From Planctomycetota bacterium (lineage in GTDB: Bacteria > Planctomycetota > Planctomycetia > Gemmatales > HRBIN36), in the NCBI GenBank assembly GCA_014584395.1, contig JACTMY010000013.1, forward strand, positions 1-64,000: a DNA stretch of 64,000 nucleotides. The letters are read 5' to 3'. The notes under the pieces were generated by a model. That model saw only the letters and a list, made by a program, of their open reading frames with translations. It was not told the DNA's origin and searched no databases. A program made the position numbers and the translations under genes. Positions 8,250-17,001 of this stretch are shown in pieces. Positions within the stretch are counted from its first letter, which is position 1, and each line of letters begins with the position of its first letter.

Positions 8250-9077
8250 TCAGGCCAGCATCGCCAAGGCTTTCTCCATCTCCGCGGGCGACAGCGGCTT
8301 GCCATGATGATTCTTTTCGCTCAAGAGGTCGATGATCGGGAAGCCCTTCACCGTGCGAGCCACGATGACGCTCGGCTGCGAGGGATTGTTTCGCGCCCGG
8401 TGCAGCGCTTCCAGGACCGCCACCTGATCATGCCCATCGATCTCATCGGCATGCCAGCCAAAGGCGGCGAATTTGGCCGGAATCGGGTCCAGGTCCAGCA
8501 CCTCCTTGGCGGCGCCCGTTTGCTGATAGCCATTCCGATCCACGATGGCGATCAGGTTGTTGGCCTTGAATTTCACCGCCGCCATGACGGCTTCCCATAC
8601 CTGGCCTTCGTTGATCTCGCCATCGCCCAGGAGGACGAAGACACGGCTGTCGCGCTGGTCCATCCGAGCCGCGAGAGCCGCTCCCAGGCCGATGGACAGC
8701 CCCTGGCCGAGCGAACCGGTCGAGGCTTCCACGCCGGGCAGGCGGCGATAGTTCGGGTGTCCTTCGAGCGGGCTGCCGATGTGCCGGAGCGTCATCAGAT
8801 CGTCCACGGGAAAATAGCCCGCCTCGGCCAAAGCGGCATAGAGCAATGGCGCGGCGTGGCCCTTGCTCATGATGAAATAATCACGATCAGGCCAACGTGG
8901 ATTCTTCGGATCATAATGCAGCATGCCGCCGAAATAGAGGGCGTTGACGATTTCCACCGCGGACAGCGAACTGGTCGGGTGGCCCGAAGCGCACTGCGTG
9001 GTGGAGCGGATGATGTGGCGGCGGAGCAGTTTGGCTCGTTCCGCGAGTTCGGCCAGGTTCAGCTTGGACAAGGGCAA
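8250..9077 (-). CDS. Transketolase, N-terminal subunit
   Basis: 275 residues carrying the pyrophosphate-binding domain of a thiamine diphosphate enzyme. Visible landmarks are CASGHP (29-34), SKGHAAP (71-77), GSLGQGLSIG (121-130), and the metal/diphosphate motif GDGEINEGQVWEA starting at 151. Length is normal for a split transketolase N-subunit. It is the first gene of the minus-strand operon, and its partner subunit is more than 2 kb downstream, behind two membrane-protein genes. Adjacent subunit genes are the usual order, so the separation is noteworthy. Start ATG at 9077. Confidence 0.9.
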   Translation of the reverse strand: MPLSKLNLAELAERAKLLRRHIIRSTTQCASGHPTSSLSAVEIVNALYFGGMLHYDPKNPRWPDRDYFIMSKGHAAPLLYAALAEAGYFPVDDLMTLRHIGSPLEGHPNYRRLPGVEASTGSLGQGLSIGLGAALAARMDQRDSRVFVLLGDGEINEGQVWEAVMAAVKFKANNLIAIVDRNGYQQTGAAKEVLDLDPIPAKFAAFGWHADEIDGHDQVAVLEALHRARNNPSQPSVIVARTVKGFPIIDLLSEKNHHGKPLSPAEMEKALAMLA

Positions 9078-9136
9078 GGGTGGACTCCTTCATGAAGGTC
9101 ACAGCCATGACGCCCGTCATGGCGAAATCATCCTAT

Positions 9137-9649
9137 TTATTTCTTCCGCTCCAGCACCATGATGACCTGTTCCTTGTCCCCCTCCAGTTTCTTGGCGACG
9201 AACTCGCTGGGCCGATCCGCGACTTTGTCCGAGGGAGGACCGGCCAGGCAGATCGTCAGGCGGTCGCCTTCCAATGTATAAATGCCTTGCACTTTGTACT
9301 TTTTATTCTTGTCGCCTTTCTTCTCATCTTTCTCCTCATCGAAGCGATCCGCATCGGCGTAGACGTCCATCCATTTCGGGGATTTCTTCGAATCAAGCGT
9401 GAAGGTCATATTGACCTTTTCATCACCCAGGCCCATGTCGAGGATCATTTCGTTTTTCTTGAACGTGACCTTGAATTTTTTGATTTCCTCCCCTGGTGGG
9501 ATCGGACCGGGCGATTCCAACTTGAGCACGCTCCAATCGCCCTGGAACGCTTTTTCCTCCGGGTCCGATTCGATGGCCCAACTCCAAGTCAATCCAGCAC
9601 AAACGAAAATTACTACCGCGAGGCAGGCCATCTTGCTGTGGTGAAGCAT
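9137..9649 (-). CDS. Secreted TIGR03067-like protein
   Basis: 170 residues from the ATG at 9649, preceded by AGGA seven bases upstream; a longer frame upstream lacks a ribosome site. Signal peptide: KMACLAVVIFVCAGLTWSWA. The mature protein opens with FQGDWSVLKLESPG, typical of the TIGR03067 domain that is abundant in planctomycetes, and continues as a beta-rich lipocalin-like pattern with an E/K-rich loop (EEKDEKKGDKNKKYKV). The family has no established activity. It starts just beyond the transketolase operon on the same strand, 59 bases upstream of it, so read-through is possible. Confidence 0.75.
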   Translation of the reverse strand: MLHHSKMACLAVVIFVCAGLTWSWAIESDPEEKAFQGDWSVLKLESPGPIPPGEEIKKFKVTFKKNEMILDMGLGDEKVNMTFTLDSKKSPKWMDVYADADRFDEEKDEKKGDKNKKYKVQGIYTLEGDRLTICLAGPPSDKVADRPSEFVAKKLEGDKEQVIMVLERKK

Positions 9650-9839
9650 GTTCACATCCTTCGGGGTAAAAGGAGGACGGTGTCTTGCCCCAGATCGAGT
9701 CGGTTCACGGTTCCATTTCCAGGCCGTGTCGGCGGGCAAGAGAGTATTTTCAAGATAGCCATTTGCATGTCCGACGCAAGCAAATTCAAATCGCGGTTCC
9801 GGGCCGCCCTGCGCCAGGACAGTTGATAAGATCAATCTC

Positions 9840-10835
9840 ATGAGCAACTTCGATCTGCCCGCTCTCAAGGCGTATCAATTGGCCCGCGAAGCGGCGGCGG
9901 CGTTCGACCTGTCCGATCGTGCCAAGCTGCGCTTCACCGGGAAGGATCGGGCCAGCTTCTTGAATAACTTTTGCACCAACGACGTGGTCCGCTGCCCCGT
10001 CGGGCATGGCTGCGAAGCCTTTCTCTTGACCAACCAGGCGAAGATCGTCGCCTGGCTGCAAATCCACATCGGCGCGGAGGCCCTCTTCGTCACGGCCGAG
10101 CCAGGCTTGGCGGCGAAGATCATTCCCTATCTGAGCCGCTTCATTGTGACAGAAGAGGTGGAGATCGAGGATGCGACGGAGGTCGAGGGGCTGATCCACG
10201 TCACGGGGCCGGCGGCCATGGACCGGCTTGGCCGACGATTGCAGCTCGATCTGTCGGCCTGGAGCGATTGGCAATGGCGGTCCCATGCGTTCCAAGGGTT
10301 CCCGTGCACGGTGCAGCGGCGCGATTGGCTTGGCCAGCCGGGGTTTCACCTGGGGTTCCCTCGAGAGCATGCGGCGACGGTCGTGGAAGCGTTGGCTCGG
10401 CAAGACATCCCGATGGGGTGGCCTGAGACTTATGAAAGCCTGCGCATCGAAGCCAGGGTGCCCGTCTACGGCAAGGACCTGGATGAGACGCATTTGCCTC
10501 AAGAAGTTCAACGCACCGAGCAAGCCATTTCGTTCACCAAGGGTTGTTACCTGGGTCAGGAAACGGTGGCGCGGATCCGCGCCTATGGCCATGTCAATCG
10601 CATGCTCGTGCAACTGGCCGCCCAGGAGCCGCACACCATGATGGAACCGTTGGCGGCGGGCACGCAGCTCTGGGCGGGCGAGCAAGCCGTGGGCCAGATC
10701 ACGTCTTGCTGTTATTCACCGCGCGAGCAAACGCTGCTCGCCTTGGCTTATGTGCGGCGGGGATTCCACGAACCCGGACAAGTGCTCGAAGCCCGGAGTC
10801 TTGGCCAAGCGATCACTTTCAACAGGGTAGGTTAG
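9840..10835 (+). CDS. ygfZ: YgfZ-like folate-binding protein (GcvT family)
   Basis: 331 residues related to the glycine cleavage T protein. The YgfZ signature KGCYLGQE is present at about residues 234-241 with the conserved cysteine at 236. The early part has RAKLRFTGKDRASFLNNFCTND, matching the tetrahydrofolate-binding fold. Members of this family support assembly or repair of certain iron-sulfur enzymes using folate. Intact, normal length, ATG start. It leads a plus-strand run with nadK and acylphosphatase, 55 bases before nadK, and is divergent from the TIGR03067 gene. Confidence 0.85.
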   Translation: MSNFDLPALKAYQLAREAAAAFDLSDRAKLRFTGKDRASFLNNFCTNDVVRCPVGHGCEAFLLTNQAKIVAWLQIHIGAEALFVTAEPGLAAKIIPYLSRFIVTEEVEIEDATEVEGLIHVTGPAAMDRLGRRLQLDLSAWSDWQWRSHAFQGFPCTVQRRDWLGQPGFHLGFPREHAATVVEALARQDIPMGWPETYESLRIEARVPVYGKDLDETHLPQEVQRTEQAISFTKGCYLGQETVARIRAYGHVNRMLVQLAAQEPHTMMEPLAAGTQLWAGEQAVGQITSCCYSPREQTLLALAYVRRGFHEPGQVLEARSLGQAITFNRVG

Positions 10836-10890
10836 CTTCAACACCTGTCCAAACTCTGTTGCCCCTGGAATTATCCTTTATAATGCCCTG

Positions 10891-11739
10891 ATGCAATTGT
10901 TCCTGCTTGGCAACGGCCATAAACCCGGCGTCAGCGACGTCGCCCGGCACCTGCTTCCCTGGCTGCGCAGCCTGGCGCAGGTCAGCGTCGTTGATTTGCA
11001 TCAGCAGGTCGACCTGTCCCAGCATTTCGCGGACCTGGCCCTGGTGCTTGGCGGCGATGGTGCGATCCTCCGCGCCGTCCGGCAAATGGGTTACCACCAA
11101 AGGCCCACCTTGGGGATCAACCTCGGCAAATTGGGCTTCCTCACGGAAGTCAACCTCGAGGAAATCCAAACCGTCTTGCCGGGCATCCTTCAAGGCCAAT
11201 GCACTGTGACGCGGCACCTGATGCTGGAATGCCTGGTGGAGAGGAAGGGAGCCGCCGAGTCGGAACCGCTCCGGCGGCTGTCCCTCAACGAGGTCATCGT
11301 CTTTGCCGACCCGCCAATGGAATTGGTGGAGATTGCCCTGGAGATCGATGGTGCCTCTGTCACCACGTTTGCCGGGGATGGCTTGATCCTGAGCACGCCG
11401 ATCGGTTCGACGGGCCACAATCTTTCGGCGGGCGGACCGATCCTGCATCAGGACTTGCAAGCCATCGTCATGACGCCGATCTGCGCGCACACGCTGACCT
11501 ATCGACCGTTGATCGACCGCGCGGATCGCCAATTCGGCATCCGTTTGCCGCAACCGACGGCCCGCGGGACAGTGATCGTGGATGGGCAGGATCGCATTTC
11601 CATCACGCATGAGGATCGCGTCACCATCGTTCAGGCGCCTGTGGCCTTCGAGCGGGTGCGCCGGCCGGTAAGCAGCTATTACCGCACCCTGCAGGACAAG
11701 CTGCGCTGGGGAGCGCCGCCGTCCTATCGTGAGCCGTGA
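10891..11739 (+). CDS. nadK: NAD kinase
   Basis: 282 residues, normal length. It contains the diacylglycerol-kinase-like phosphate loop LGGDGAIL (GGDG at about 54-57), NLGKLGFLTEV, the NE pair in SLNEVIV near 131, and the TPIGSTGHNLSAGGPI motif near 169. It phosphorylates NAD to NADP with ATP in the cytoplasm. ATG start at 10891. The acylphosphatase gene starts 12 bases after its stop, so the two are very likely co-transcribed. Confidence 0.93.
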   Translation: MQLFLLGNGHKPGVSDVARHLLPWLRSLAQVSVVDLHQQVDLSQHFADLALVLGGDGAILRAVRQMGYHQRPTLGINLGKLGFLTEVNLEEIQTVLPGILQGQCTVTRHLMLECLVERKGAAESEPLRRLSLNEVIVFADPPMELVEIALEIDGASVTTFAGDGLILSTPIGSTGHNLSAGGPILHQDLQAIVMTPICAHTLTYRPLIDRADRQFGIRLPQPTARGTVIVDGQDRISITHEDRVTIVQAPVAFERVRRPVSSYYRTLQDKLRWGAPPSYREP

Positions 11740-11750
11740 GGGGCTTGGTG

Positions 11751-12023
11751 ATGAAGGAGCGGCGACGTATCATTTACACTGGCCTGGTCCAGGGCGTCGG
11801 CTTCCGAGCGACCGTGCTGCGGTTGGCGCAGCCGTATCCCGTGGCCGGTTGGGTCCGCAATTTACCGAACGGTTCCGTTGAACTGATCGTAGAAGGAGAA
11901 GCGGCCACCCTGGATGATCTGCAGCTTCGCGTGGCCCAGAGAATGCGGGAGTATATCCAAAACGTCCAGGTCGACCTGGAAGCTCCCCAGGGGCTGGAAG
12001 GTTTTGTCATTCGTTATTCGTAA
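11751..12023 (+). CDS. acyP: Acylphosphatase
   Basis: 90 residues. The family signature GLVQGVGFR carries the phosphate-binding arginine (Arg19), and GWVRNLPNGSVEL carries the catalytic asparagine (Asn37). It hydrolyses acyl phosphates such as carbamoyl phosphate. The start at ATG 11751 has AGGGG seven bases upstream; an earlier in-frame GTG at 11736 overlaps the nadK stop and lacks a site. Confidence 0.92.
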   Translation: MKERRRIIYTGLVQGVGFRATVLRLAQPYPVAGWVRNLPNGSVELIVEGEAATLDDLQLRVAQRMREYIQNVQVDLEAPQGLEGFVIRYS

Positions 12024-12083
12024 CCGGCTGCCCGATCCCGAGAGAGCGGATCGTTGCTCGGATGAGACATTGAGGGGACGGGT

Positions 12084-13094
12084 ATGACCGCGCCGTTAGG
12101 GTTTTTCATGAACGAAGCCATCAATCCCGCCATTTATCCGGTCTTCATCACGCTGGCCATCACCTGGACGCTTGTAGGCTTGCTCATGTATTTCCCCTAC
12201 GGCCGCTTCCCGGGGAAAACCATGGCCGTGGCCCAGGCCGCCTATCGCGAGACCGTACGTCAGCCCTTGTTCTGGTTCCTGCTCATTTTCTTCATCGTCT
12301 TGATGGTGATCTCGGTCTTCGTGCCCTATTTCACCTTCGGCGAAGACCTCACGATGATGATCGACTTGCAACTGGATGCCATTCTGTTGCCGGCGTTGAT
12401 CCTCAGCGTCTTCACGGCTGCGTTGACTATCTCGGAAGAGATCGAAGGCCGCACCGCGATCACGCTGCTGAGCAAACCGGTGGCTCGATGGAACTTCTTG
12501 CTGGGCAAGTTTTTCGGGATTTTCCTGGCCGTGATGTTTCTGACCCTGATTTTGACCCTGGTTATGAGCGGCACGGTCATCGGGAAGATTGCCTACGATG
12601 ACATCGACGACAAGCTGCCAGGCCATCGGGATGAGGTAGCGGCCGTGAAGGAATTCACGGCGACCATGCCCGGCGGGTTTGGGGCCGTGGCGGAAAACGC
12701 CTTGATGGTGCACACCACAGTCAAAATGCTCGCTCCGGGTCCCATCATGATTTTGGGGCAAATCTTCATCATGACCGCCCTGGCGGTGGCTTTGGCCACG
12801 CGCTTTCCCTTAGTGCTTAACCTCACGGTTTGCTTTGGGTTTTTCTTTATCGGCCGATTGACGCCCGCCCTCAAGAAACAAGCGGGGGAAAATCCCCTGA
12901 TCAAATTCATCGCGAACGTGATCGGCATTATTCTGCCGGACCTGAGCACTTATGACGTTGGCCAGCAGATCGCTCAAGGACTCAACACCGTGGCTTGGAG
13001 CTACATAGGTCAAACCTGGCTTCAAGGCGTGCTCTATGCCACGATCTGCCTTTTGTTCGGCTTGATCCTGTTTGAAGATCGGGATTTAGCCTAA
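12084..13094 (+). CDS. ABC-2 type transporter permease
   Basis: 336 residues with about six to seven membrane segments. A first helix pair near the N-terminus is followed by LFWFLLIFFIVLMVISVFVPYF, a soluble loop, then a helix-rich core with SEEIEGRTAITLLSKPVARWNFLLGKF. That phrase is typical of permeases of the ABC-2 / multicopper-enzyme-maturation group (NosY-like). No ATP-binding gene is adjacent, so the partner ATPase must lie elsewhere. Substrate unknown. ATG start at 12084. Confidence 0.8.
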   Translation: MTAPLGFFMNEAINPAIYPVFITLAITWTLVGLLMYFPYGRFPGKTMAVAQAAYRETVRQPLFWFLLIFFIVLMVISVFVPYFTFGEDLTMMIDLQLDAILLPALILSVFTAALTISEEIEGRTAITLLSKPVARWNFLLGKFFGIFLAVMFLTLILTLVMSGTVIGKIAYDDIDDKLPGHRDEVAAVKEFTATMPGGFGAVAENALMVHTTVKMLAPGPIMILGQIFIMTALAVALATRFPLVLNLTVCFGFFFIGRLTPALKKQAGENPLIKFIANVIGIILPDLSTYDVGQQIAQGLNTVAWSYIGQTWLQGVLYATICLLFGLILFEDRDLA

Positions 13095-13416
13095 CACTCG
13101 TCCCAAGATGAGTTTTGGTCGATTGTCCCTCTGGATGACCAGCTAGGATTGGCAGACTTTCCCTATTAACGCAACTATTCTGATCGCGGTCTCAATTCTC
13201 GTGGCAAGGGGAAATCCCTCTGGCGGTCATCACAAGATCGACTAAGATAGGCAGTTAGGTCTGGAAACCCATCCAGATCCGATCATAATTTCGTAGGAGG
13301 CGAAGAAAAGTCGCCAACCGATTGGCGTTAACACCGGCACCGGTGGTTTCCGCCGCCCACGGACCAAGGCTCCCACAGGGGGAGAGCCGGGACGTTTCAC
13401 TCAGAGGATTGACTCC
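13095..13416. other. Intergenic stretch upstream of the exporter operon, no gene seen
   Basis: 322 bases. No coding frame on either strand is convincing. It contains GGGAAATCCCTCT near 13210, which partly matches the element found before the two PEP-CTERM genes (GAAATCCCTCTTG), but the promoter-like hexamers do not follow here. The end carries an AGAGGA ribosome site at 13403-13408. Confidence 0.45.
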
Positions 13417-14775
13417 GTGAAGAAGCTCTTCTTCTTCCTGCTCCTGCTCGGCGCGGGAGCGGGTGGTTATTACTATTGGCATGAACAGCGGAAGCAGATC
13501 AAGCCGCTGGAGCCGAGACGCGAACGCGTCGATCGCGGGGACGTCTTGGAGAAGGTCAGCGCCCAGGGCAAGGTGACGCCGACGGGGATTGTGATCGTCA
13601 GTTCCGATGTGCCCCTGGGAGTCATCGTCGAAATCAATCCCAACGCCGAGATCAACAAGCGCGTCAACAAGAACGATTGGCTGATTAAATTGGATGATGC
13701 CCTCGCCCAGGCCCGACTCAAAGAGGCCGAATCGGCCCTGAACGCCGCCAAGGCGAGCGTGCTCGTGGCCATCGCCAAAAAGGAAAGCGCCATCATCGGC
13801 GTGACCTTTGCCCGCGACAAGGCCAACGCCTCGGAGAAGGAATTGGATCGGCAAAAGAGCCTCTTGGGCGACAACATCGCTCCCGGCAAATTGGACGCCT
13901 TCGAAGCCATGATCAAGGCATCCCGGGAAGGGGTTCGCCTGGCGGAAGCCGAGGTCTCCGTGGCGGACGCCGCCATTCAGGCCGCTGAATCCACGGTCTT
14001 CAAGGCCCAGGCGGGAATCGATCTGGCCAAGAAGGGGCTGGAGATGATGACCATTCGCGCTCCGGAGACCGCGATGATTTTGGACAAGAGCGATAAGGTG
14101 CTCGTGGGCGGCCTGGTCGCGCCGCAAAATGCCCCGCTCTTCGTCCTCTATCCCGACTCCGCCAACTGGGAAGTTCGCGCCCTGGTCGGCGAATCGGACA
14201 TCGCCAAGGTGACGGAAGGCATGACTGGCAGCTTCACCGTCGATGCTTATATGACCGATCACATGGTCTACAAAGCTCGGGTCAAGCGCGTCGGCAACTT
14301 CCCGGTGCAATTGCAAAAGAGCGGCGAAATGGCCTCCATGGGCATCACCGGACCCACCTATTATCCCGTGATCATCGACGTGCTGCTGTCGGAGAACGGC
14401 AGCCGTGATCAGCTTCATCCCTTGAAAAGTGGGATGTCCGCCAACGTCGATTTGGTGTACAAGGAAGTGAAGAACGCGCTGCGGATTCCCAACGACGCCT
14501 TCCTGTATCGCCCGGACAAGGTTCCCCAAGAGCACAATGATGAAATCGAACGCCGGAGCCTGGAGGCCTGGAAACCGATTTGGGTTTGGTATGGAGGCCA
14601 GCAGCATTTATGCTTTGTGCAAGTCGGACCGACGGATGGCTCCAGGACGGTGTGCGTCAATTTCCTTTCCATGACCGAGGGCTTGAAGCTGGACGTGGGG
14701 ACGGAAGTCGTGGTGGAAGGGCCTCCCCCGGAAGACAAGGGACTCTTTGGCGGCAAGGTGCTTTCGCTGCCGTAA
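13417..14775 (+). CDS. MacA-like periplasmic adaptor (HlyD/RND family)
   Basis: 452 residues from GTG 13417 with AGAGGA upstream. An N-terminal membrane anchor (LFFFLLLLGAGAGGYYYW) is followed by a biotinyl-lipoyl-like strand region (GKVTPTG, VGVIVEINPN-type), then a long coiled-coil hairpin rich in A, E and K (about residues 90-210), and then beta-barrel domains with LVGESDIAKVTEGM. Adaptors of this kind bridge an inner-membrane ABC exporter and an outer-membrane channel. The next two genes supply the ABC parts, but no TolC-like channel gene is in the window. Confidence 0.87.
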   Translation: MKKLFFFLLLLGAGAGGYYYWHEQRKQIKPLEPRRERVDRGDVLEKVSAQGKVTPTGIVIVSSDVPLGVIVEINPNAEINKRVNKNDWLIKLDDALAQARLKEAESALNAAKASVLVAIAKKESAIIGVTFARDKANASEKELDRQKSLLGDNIAPGKLDAFEAMIKASREGVRLAEAEVSVADAAIQAAESTVFKAQAGIDLAKKGLEMMTIRAPETAMILDKSDKVLVGGLVAPQNAPLFVLYPDSANWEVRALVGESDIAKVTEGMTGSFTVDAYMTDHMVYKARVKRVGNFPVQLQKSGEMASMGITGPTYYPVIIDVLLSENGSRDQLHPLKSGMSANVDLVYKEVKNALRIPNDAFLYRPDKVPQEHNDEIERRSLEAWKPIWVWYGGQQHLCFVQVGPTDGSRTVCVNFLSMTEGLKLDVGTEVVVEGPPPEDKGLFGGKVLSLP

Positions 14776-14888
14776 CCGCATCGCCAGGGGCGGCATGGGC
14801 GGCAGCGGTCGATTCGGCCATGGGGCTAGAGCAGACGATCAGGGAAGAGGGGATTCGTTAGTTATCGGGACCGATTCGGAGATCAGGC

Positions 14889-15701
14889 GTGTCGGCCATC
14901 ATCGATTTGGATAAAGTCTGCAAGGTGTATGACACGGGAGCGGTGGAAGTCCATGCGCTCCGCGGCGTGACGCTGTCGATCTCGGCCGGAGAGTTTGTCG
15001 CCATCATGGGCTCCAGCGGTTCGGGCAAGACGACGCTCATGAACATCCTGGGCTGCCTGGATCGGCCGACGAGCGGCGCCTATCGCTTTGGCGGTCAAGA
15101 CGTGGGCCGGCTCAGCAAAGCGCAACTGGCGCGGATCCGCAATCAGAAGATCGGCTTCGTCTTTCAAAGCTTCAACCTGCTCAAGCGCCAGGATGCCCTG
15201 GAGAACGTGGCCTTGCCGTTGATCTACGCCGGGGTGAGCGGCCGCGAACGCCGCCGCCGCGCCAAGAAGATGCTGGCGCTCGTGGGGTTGGGCGACCGCT
15301 ATCACCATTTGCCCAACCAACTCTCCGGCGGGCAGCAACAGCGCGTCGCCATCGCCCGCGCCCTCGTCAATGAGCCGCAAGTGATCCTGGCCGACGAACC
15401 CACGGGCAACCTCGATTCGACCACCTCCGAGGAGATCCTGGCGGAGCTGCAGCGGCTCAACCGCGAACTGGGACAAACCATCATCATGGTCACCCATGAA
15501 CCGGACATTGCCGCCCATGCCAAGCGCATCATTCAGGTTCGCGACGGCTTGATCGCCACCGATCACGAAGTCTCCGCCCCGACCCAGGCTCGGAATGCCA
15601 TCGAGCGGGCCGAGGAGGAGTTGAGAAATGGCAAGCACGAAAGCTATCCATCCCCCGCTCCGGCCAAAACCTTGTCACCGACGCCCGTGAACCAAAACTA
15701 A
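14889..15701 (+). CDS. ABC transporter ATP-binding protein (MacB/LolD type)
   Basis: 270 residues, GTG start at 14889. Walker A GSSGSGKT at about 41-48, Q-loop in [12 protein letters not shown] signature [15 protein letters not shown] near 145, Walker [13 protein letters not shown] near 165, and H-loop in MVTHEP. In the MacB/LolD group the ATPase works with FtsX-like permeases. A serine/proline-rich tail of about 45 residues follows the domain. It sits between the adaptor and permease genes. Confidence 0.92.
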   Translation: MSAIIDLDKVCKVYDTGAVEVHALRGVTLSISAGEFVAIMGSSGSGKTTLMNILGCLDRPTSGAYRFGGQDVGRLSKAQLARIRNQKIGFVFQSFNLLKRQDALENVALPLIYAGVSGRERRRRAKKMLALVGLGDRYHHLPNQLSGGQQQRVAIARALVNEPQVILADEPTGNLDSTTSEEILAELQRLNRELGQTIIMVTHEPDIAAHAKRIIQVRDGLIATDHEVSAPTQARNAIERAEEELRNGKHESYPSPAPAKTLSPTPVNQN

Positions 15702-15735
15702 ATGAACCTCAACGATGGGTGAACGCTGAAGTCCC

Positions 15736-16956
15736 ATGAGTTATTTCGCCGCCTTGCGAGTTGCCCTGGAAGCCTTGTTCGTCAACAAGGGACGGTCCAC
15801 GCTGACGAGTCTGGGCATCGTCATTGGCATTATGTCGGTCATCGCCATGGTGGCGGCGGGCGGCGGCGCCAAGGAAAAACTGGATGAACGCCTCGACAGC
15901 GTCGGCAAAAATCTGATCCTGCTCCGGCCGGGCGGCCAAACAGCCACCGGCCTCAACGTGCAGATGACGCCACTGACCAGCGACGACGCCAAAGCCATCC
16001 GGGAAGACCCGATCTTGCGGCCCATGATCGTCGGCGTGGCGGAATCCCAACCGATGCCGACCATCGTCTCCGCCGCGAACATTACCGCACGGACGACCCT
16101 TGTGGGCAATCCCCCCGACGTCTTCAAAATCCGCCGCTGGGAATTACAAGGCGGCCGCTTTCTTAACGAGGCCGACAACAAGAAATCCGCCAACGTCTGC
16201 CTCATCGGCGACACCGTCCGGAAGAAGCTGTTTCCGAACAAGAAGCTGCCCCTGGGCGATCGCGTCAAAGTCGAGAACGTCTCCCTGGAGGTCGTGGGGG
16301 TTTTAAAACCCAAGGGGCAGGCGCCCACGGGAGCCGATCAAGACGATCAAATCTTTGTGCCCATCAATACGCTGCAAGACAAGCTCGCCTACAGCAAAAC
16401 CATCGCCATCATCGTCATCGGCGTCAAGCGGACCGAATATCTGGAGCCGGCGGTCAAACGCATCGACCGCATCATGATGGAGCGGCACCGCATCAAAAAT
16501 GACGGTCAAAAAGATTACAACGTCAAAAGCATCGAGGAAATGGCGTCTCTGGCCGTCCTGCTCACGGACACGCTCAACATCCTGGTCATCGTCATCGCCT
16601 CGATCTCCCTGGTCGTGGGCGGCATCGGCATCATGAACATCATGCTTGTGTCCGTCACCGAACGCACCCGCGAGATCGGCATCCGCATGGCCGTCGGCGC
16701 CACCCCGGGGGACATCCGCAATCAATTCTTGATGGAGTCCATGATGCTCGCGCTCGTGGGCGGGCTGATCGGCGTCCTCCTGGGGATTGGCTCGGCCTAT
16801 GCCATTACACGCTTCCTGGAATGGCCCATTTTTATCTCGCCGTTCTACATCGGTCTGGCCTTTGGCGTCTCGGCGCTGATCGGCATCTTTTTCGGCTTTT
16901 ATCCCGCCGCCAAGGCGTCCCAACTCGATCCCATCGAAGCCTTGCGGTATGAATAA
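15736..16956 (+). CDS. ABC transporter permease (MacB/FtsX family)
   Basis: 406 residues. One N-terminal membrane helix (TSLGIVIGIMSVIAMVAAGGG) is followed by a large periplasmic MacB-type domain (about 50-280) and three C-terminal helices. The cytoplasmic motif ERTREIGIRMAVGAT between them is the FtsX/MacB coupling signature. It starts 34 bases after the ATPase gene and completes an adaptor-ATPase-permease set that probably exports a peptide, lipid or small molecule. Substrate unknown. Confidence 0.9.
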   Translation: MSYFAALRVALEALFVNKGRSTLTSLGIVIGIMSVIAMVAAGGGAKEKLDERLDSVGKNLILLRPGGQTATGLNVQMTPLTSDDAKAIREDPILRPMIVGVAESQPMPTIVSAANITARTTLVGNPPDVFKIRRWELQGGRFLNEADNKKSANVCLIGDTVRKKLFPNKKLPLGDRVKVENVSLEVVGVLKPKGQAPTGADQDDQIFVPINTLQDKLAYSKTIAIIVIGVKRTEYLEPAVKRIDRIMMERHRIKNDGQKDYNVKSIEEMASLAVLLTDTLNILVIVIASISLVVGGIGIMNIMLVSVTERTREIGIRMAVGATPGDIRNQFLMESMMLALVGGLIGVLLGIGSAYAITRFLEWPIFISPFYIGLAFGVSALIGIFFGFYPAAKASQLDPIEALRYE

Positions 16957-17001
16957 TCGCTTCCTCCGCGTCGAGGAAGCCTTGAGCCAGAGGTCATCCG
17001 C

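Noticed and set aside
13255..14607. 450-codon open frame on the minus strand
   Set aside because: It is antisense to the MacA-like gene, has no ribosome site, and its composition is the mirror of that gene.
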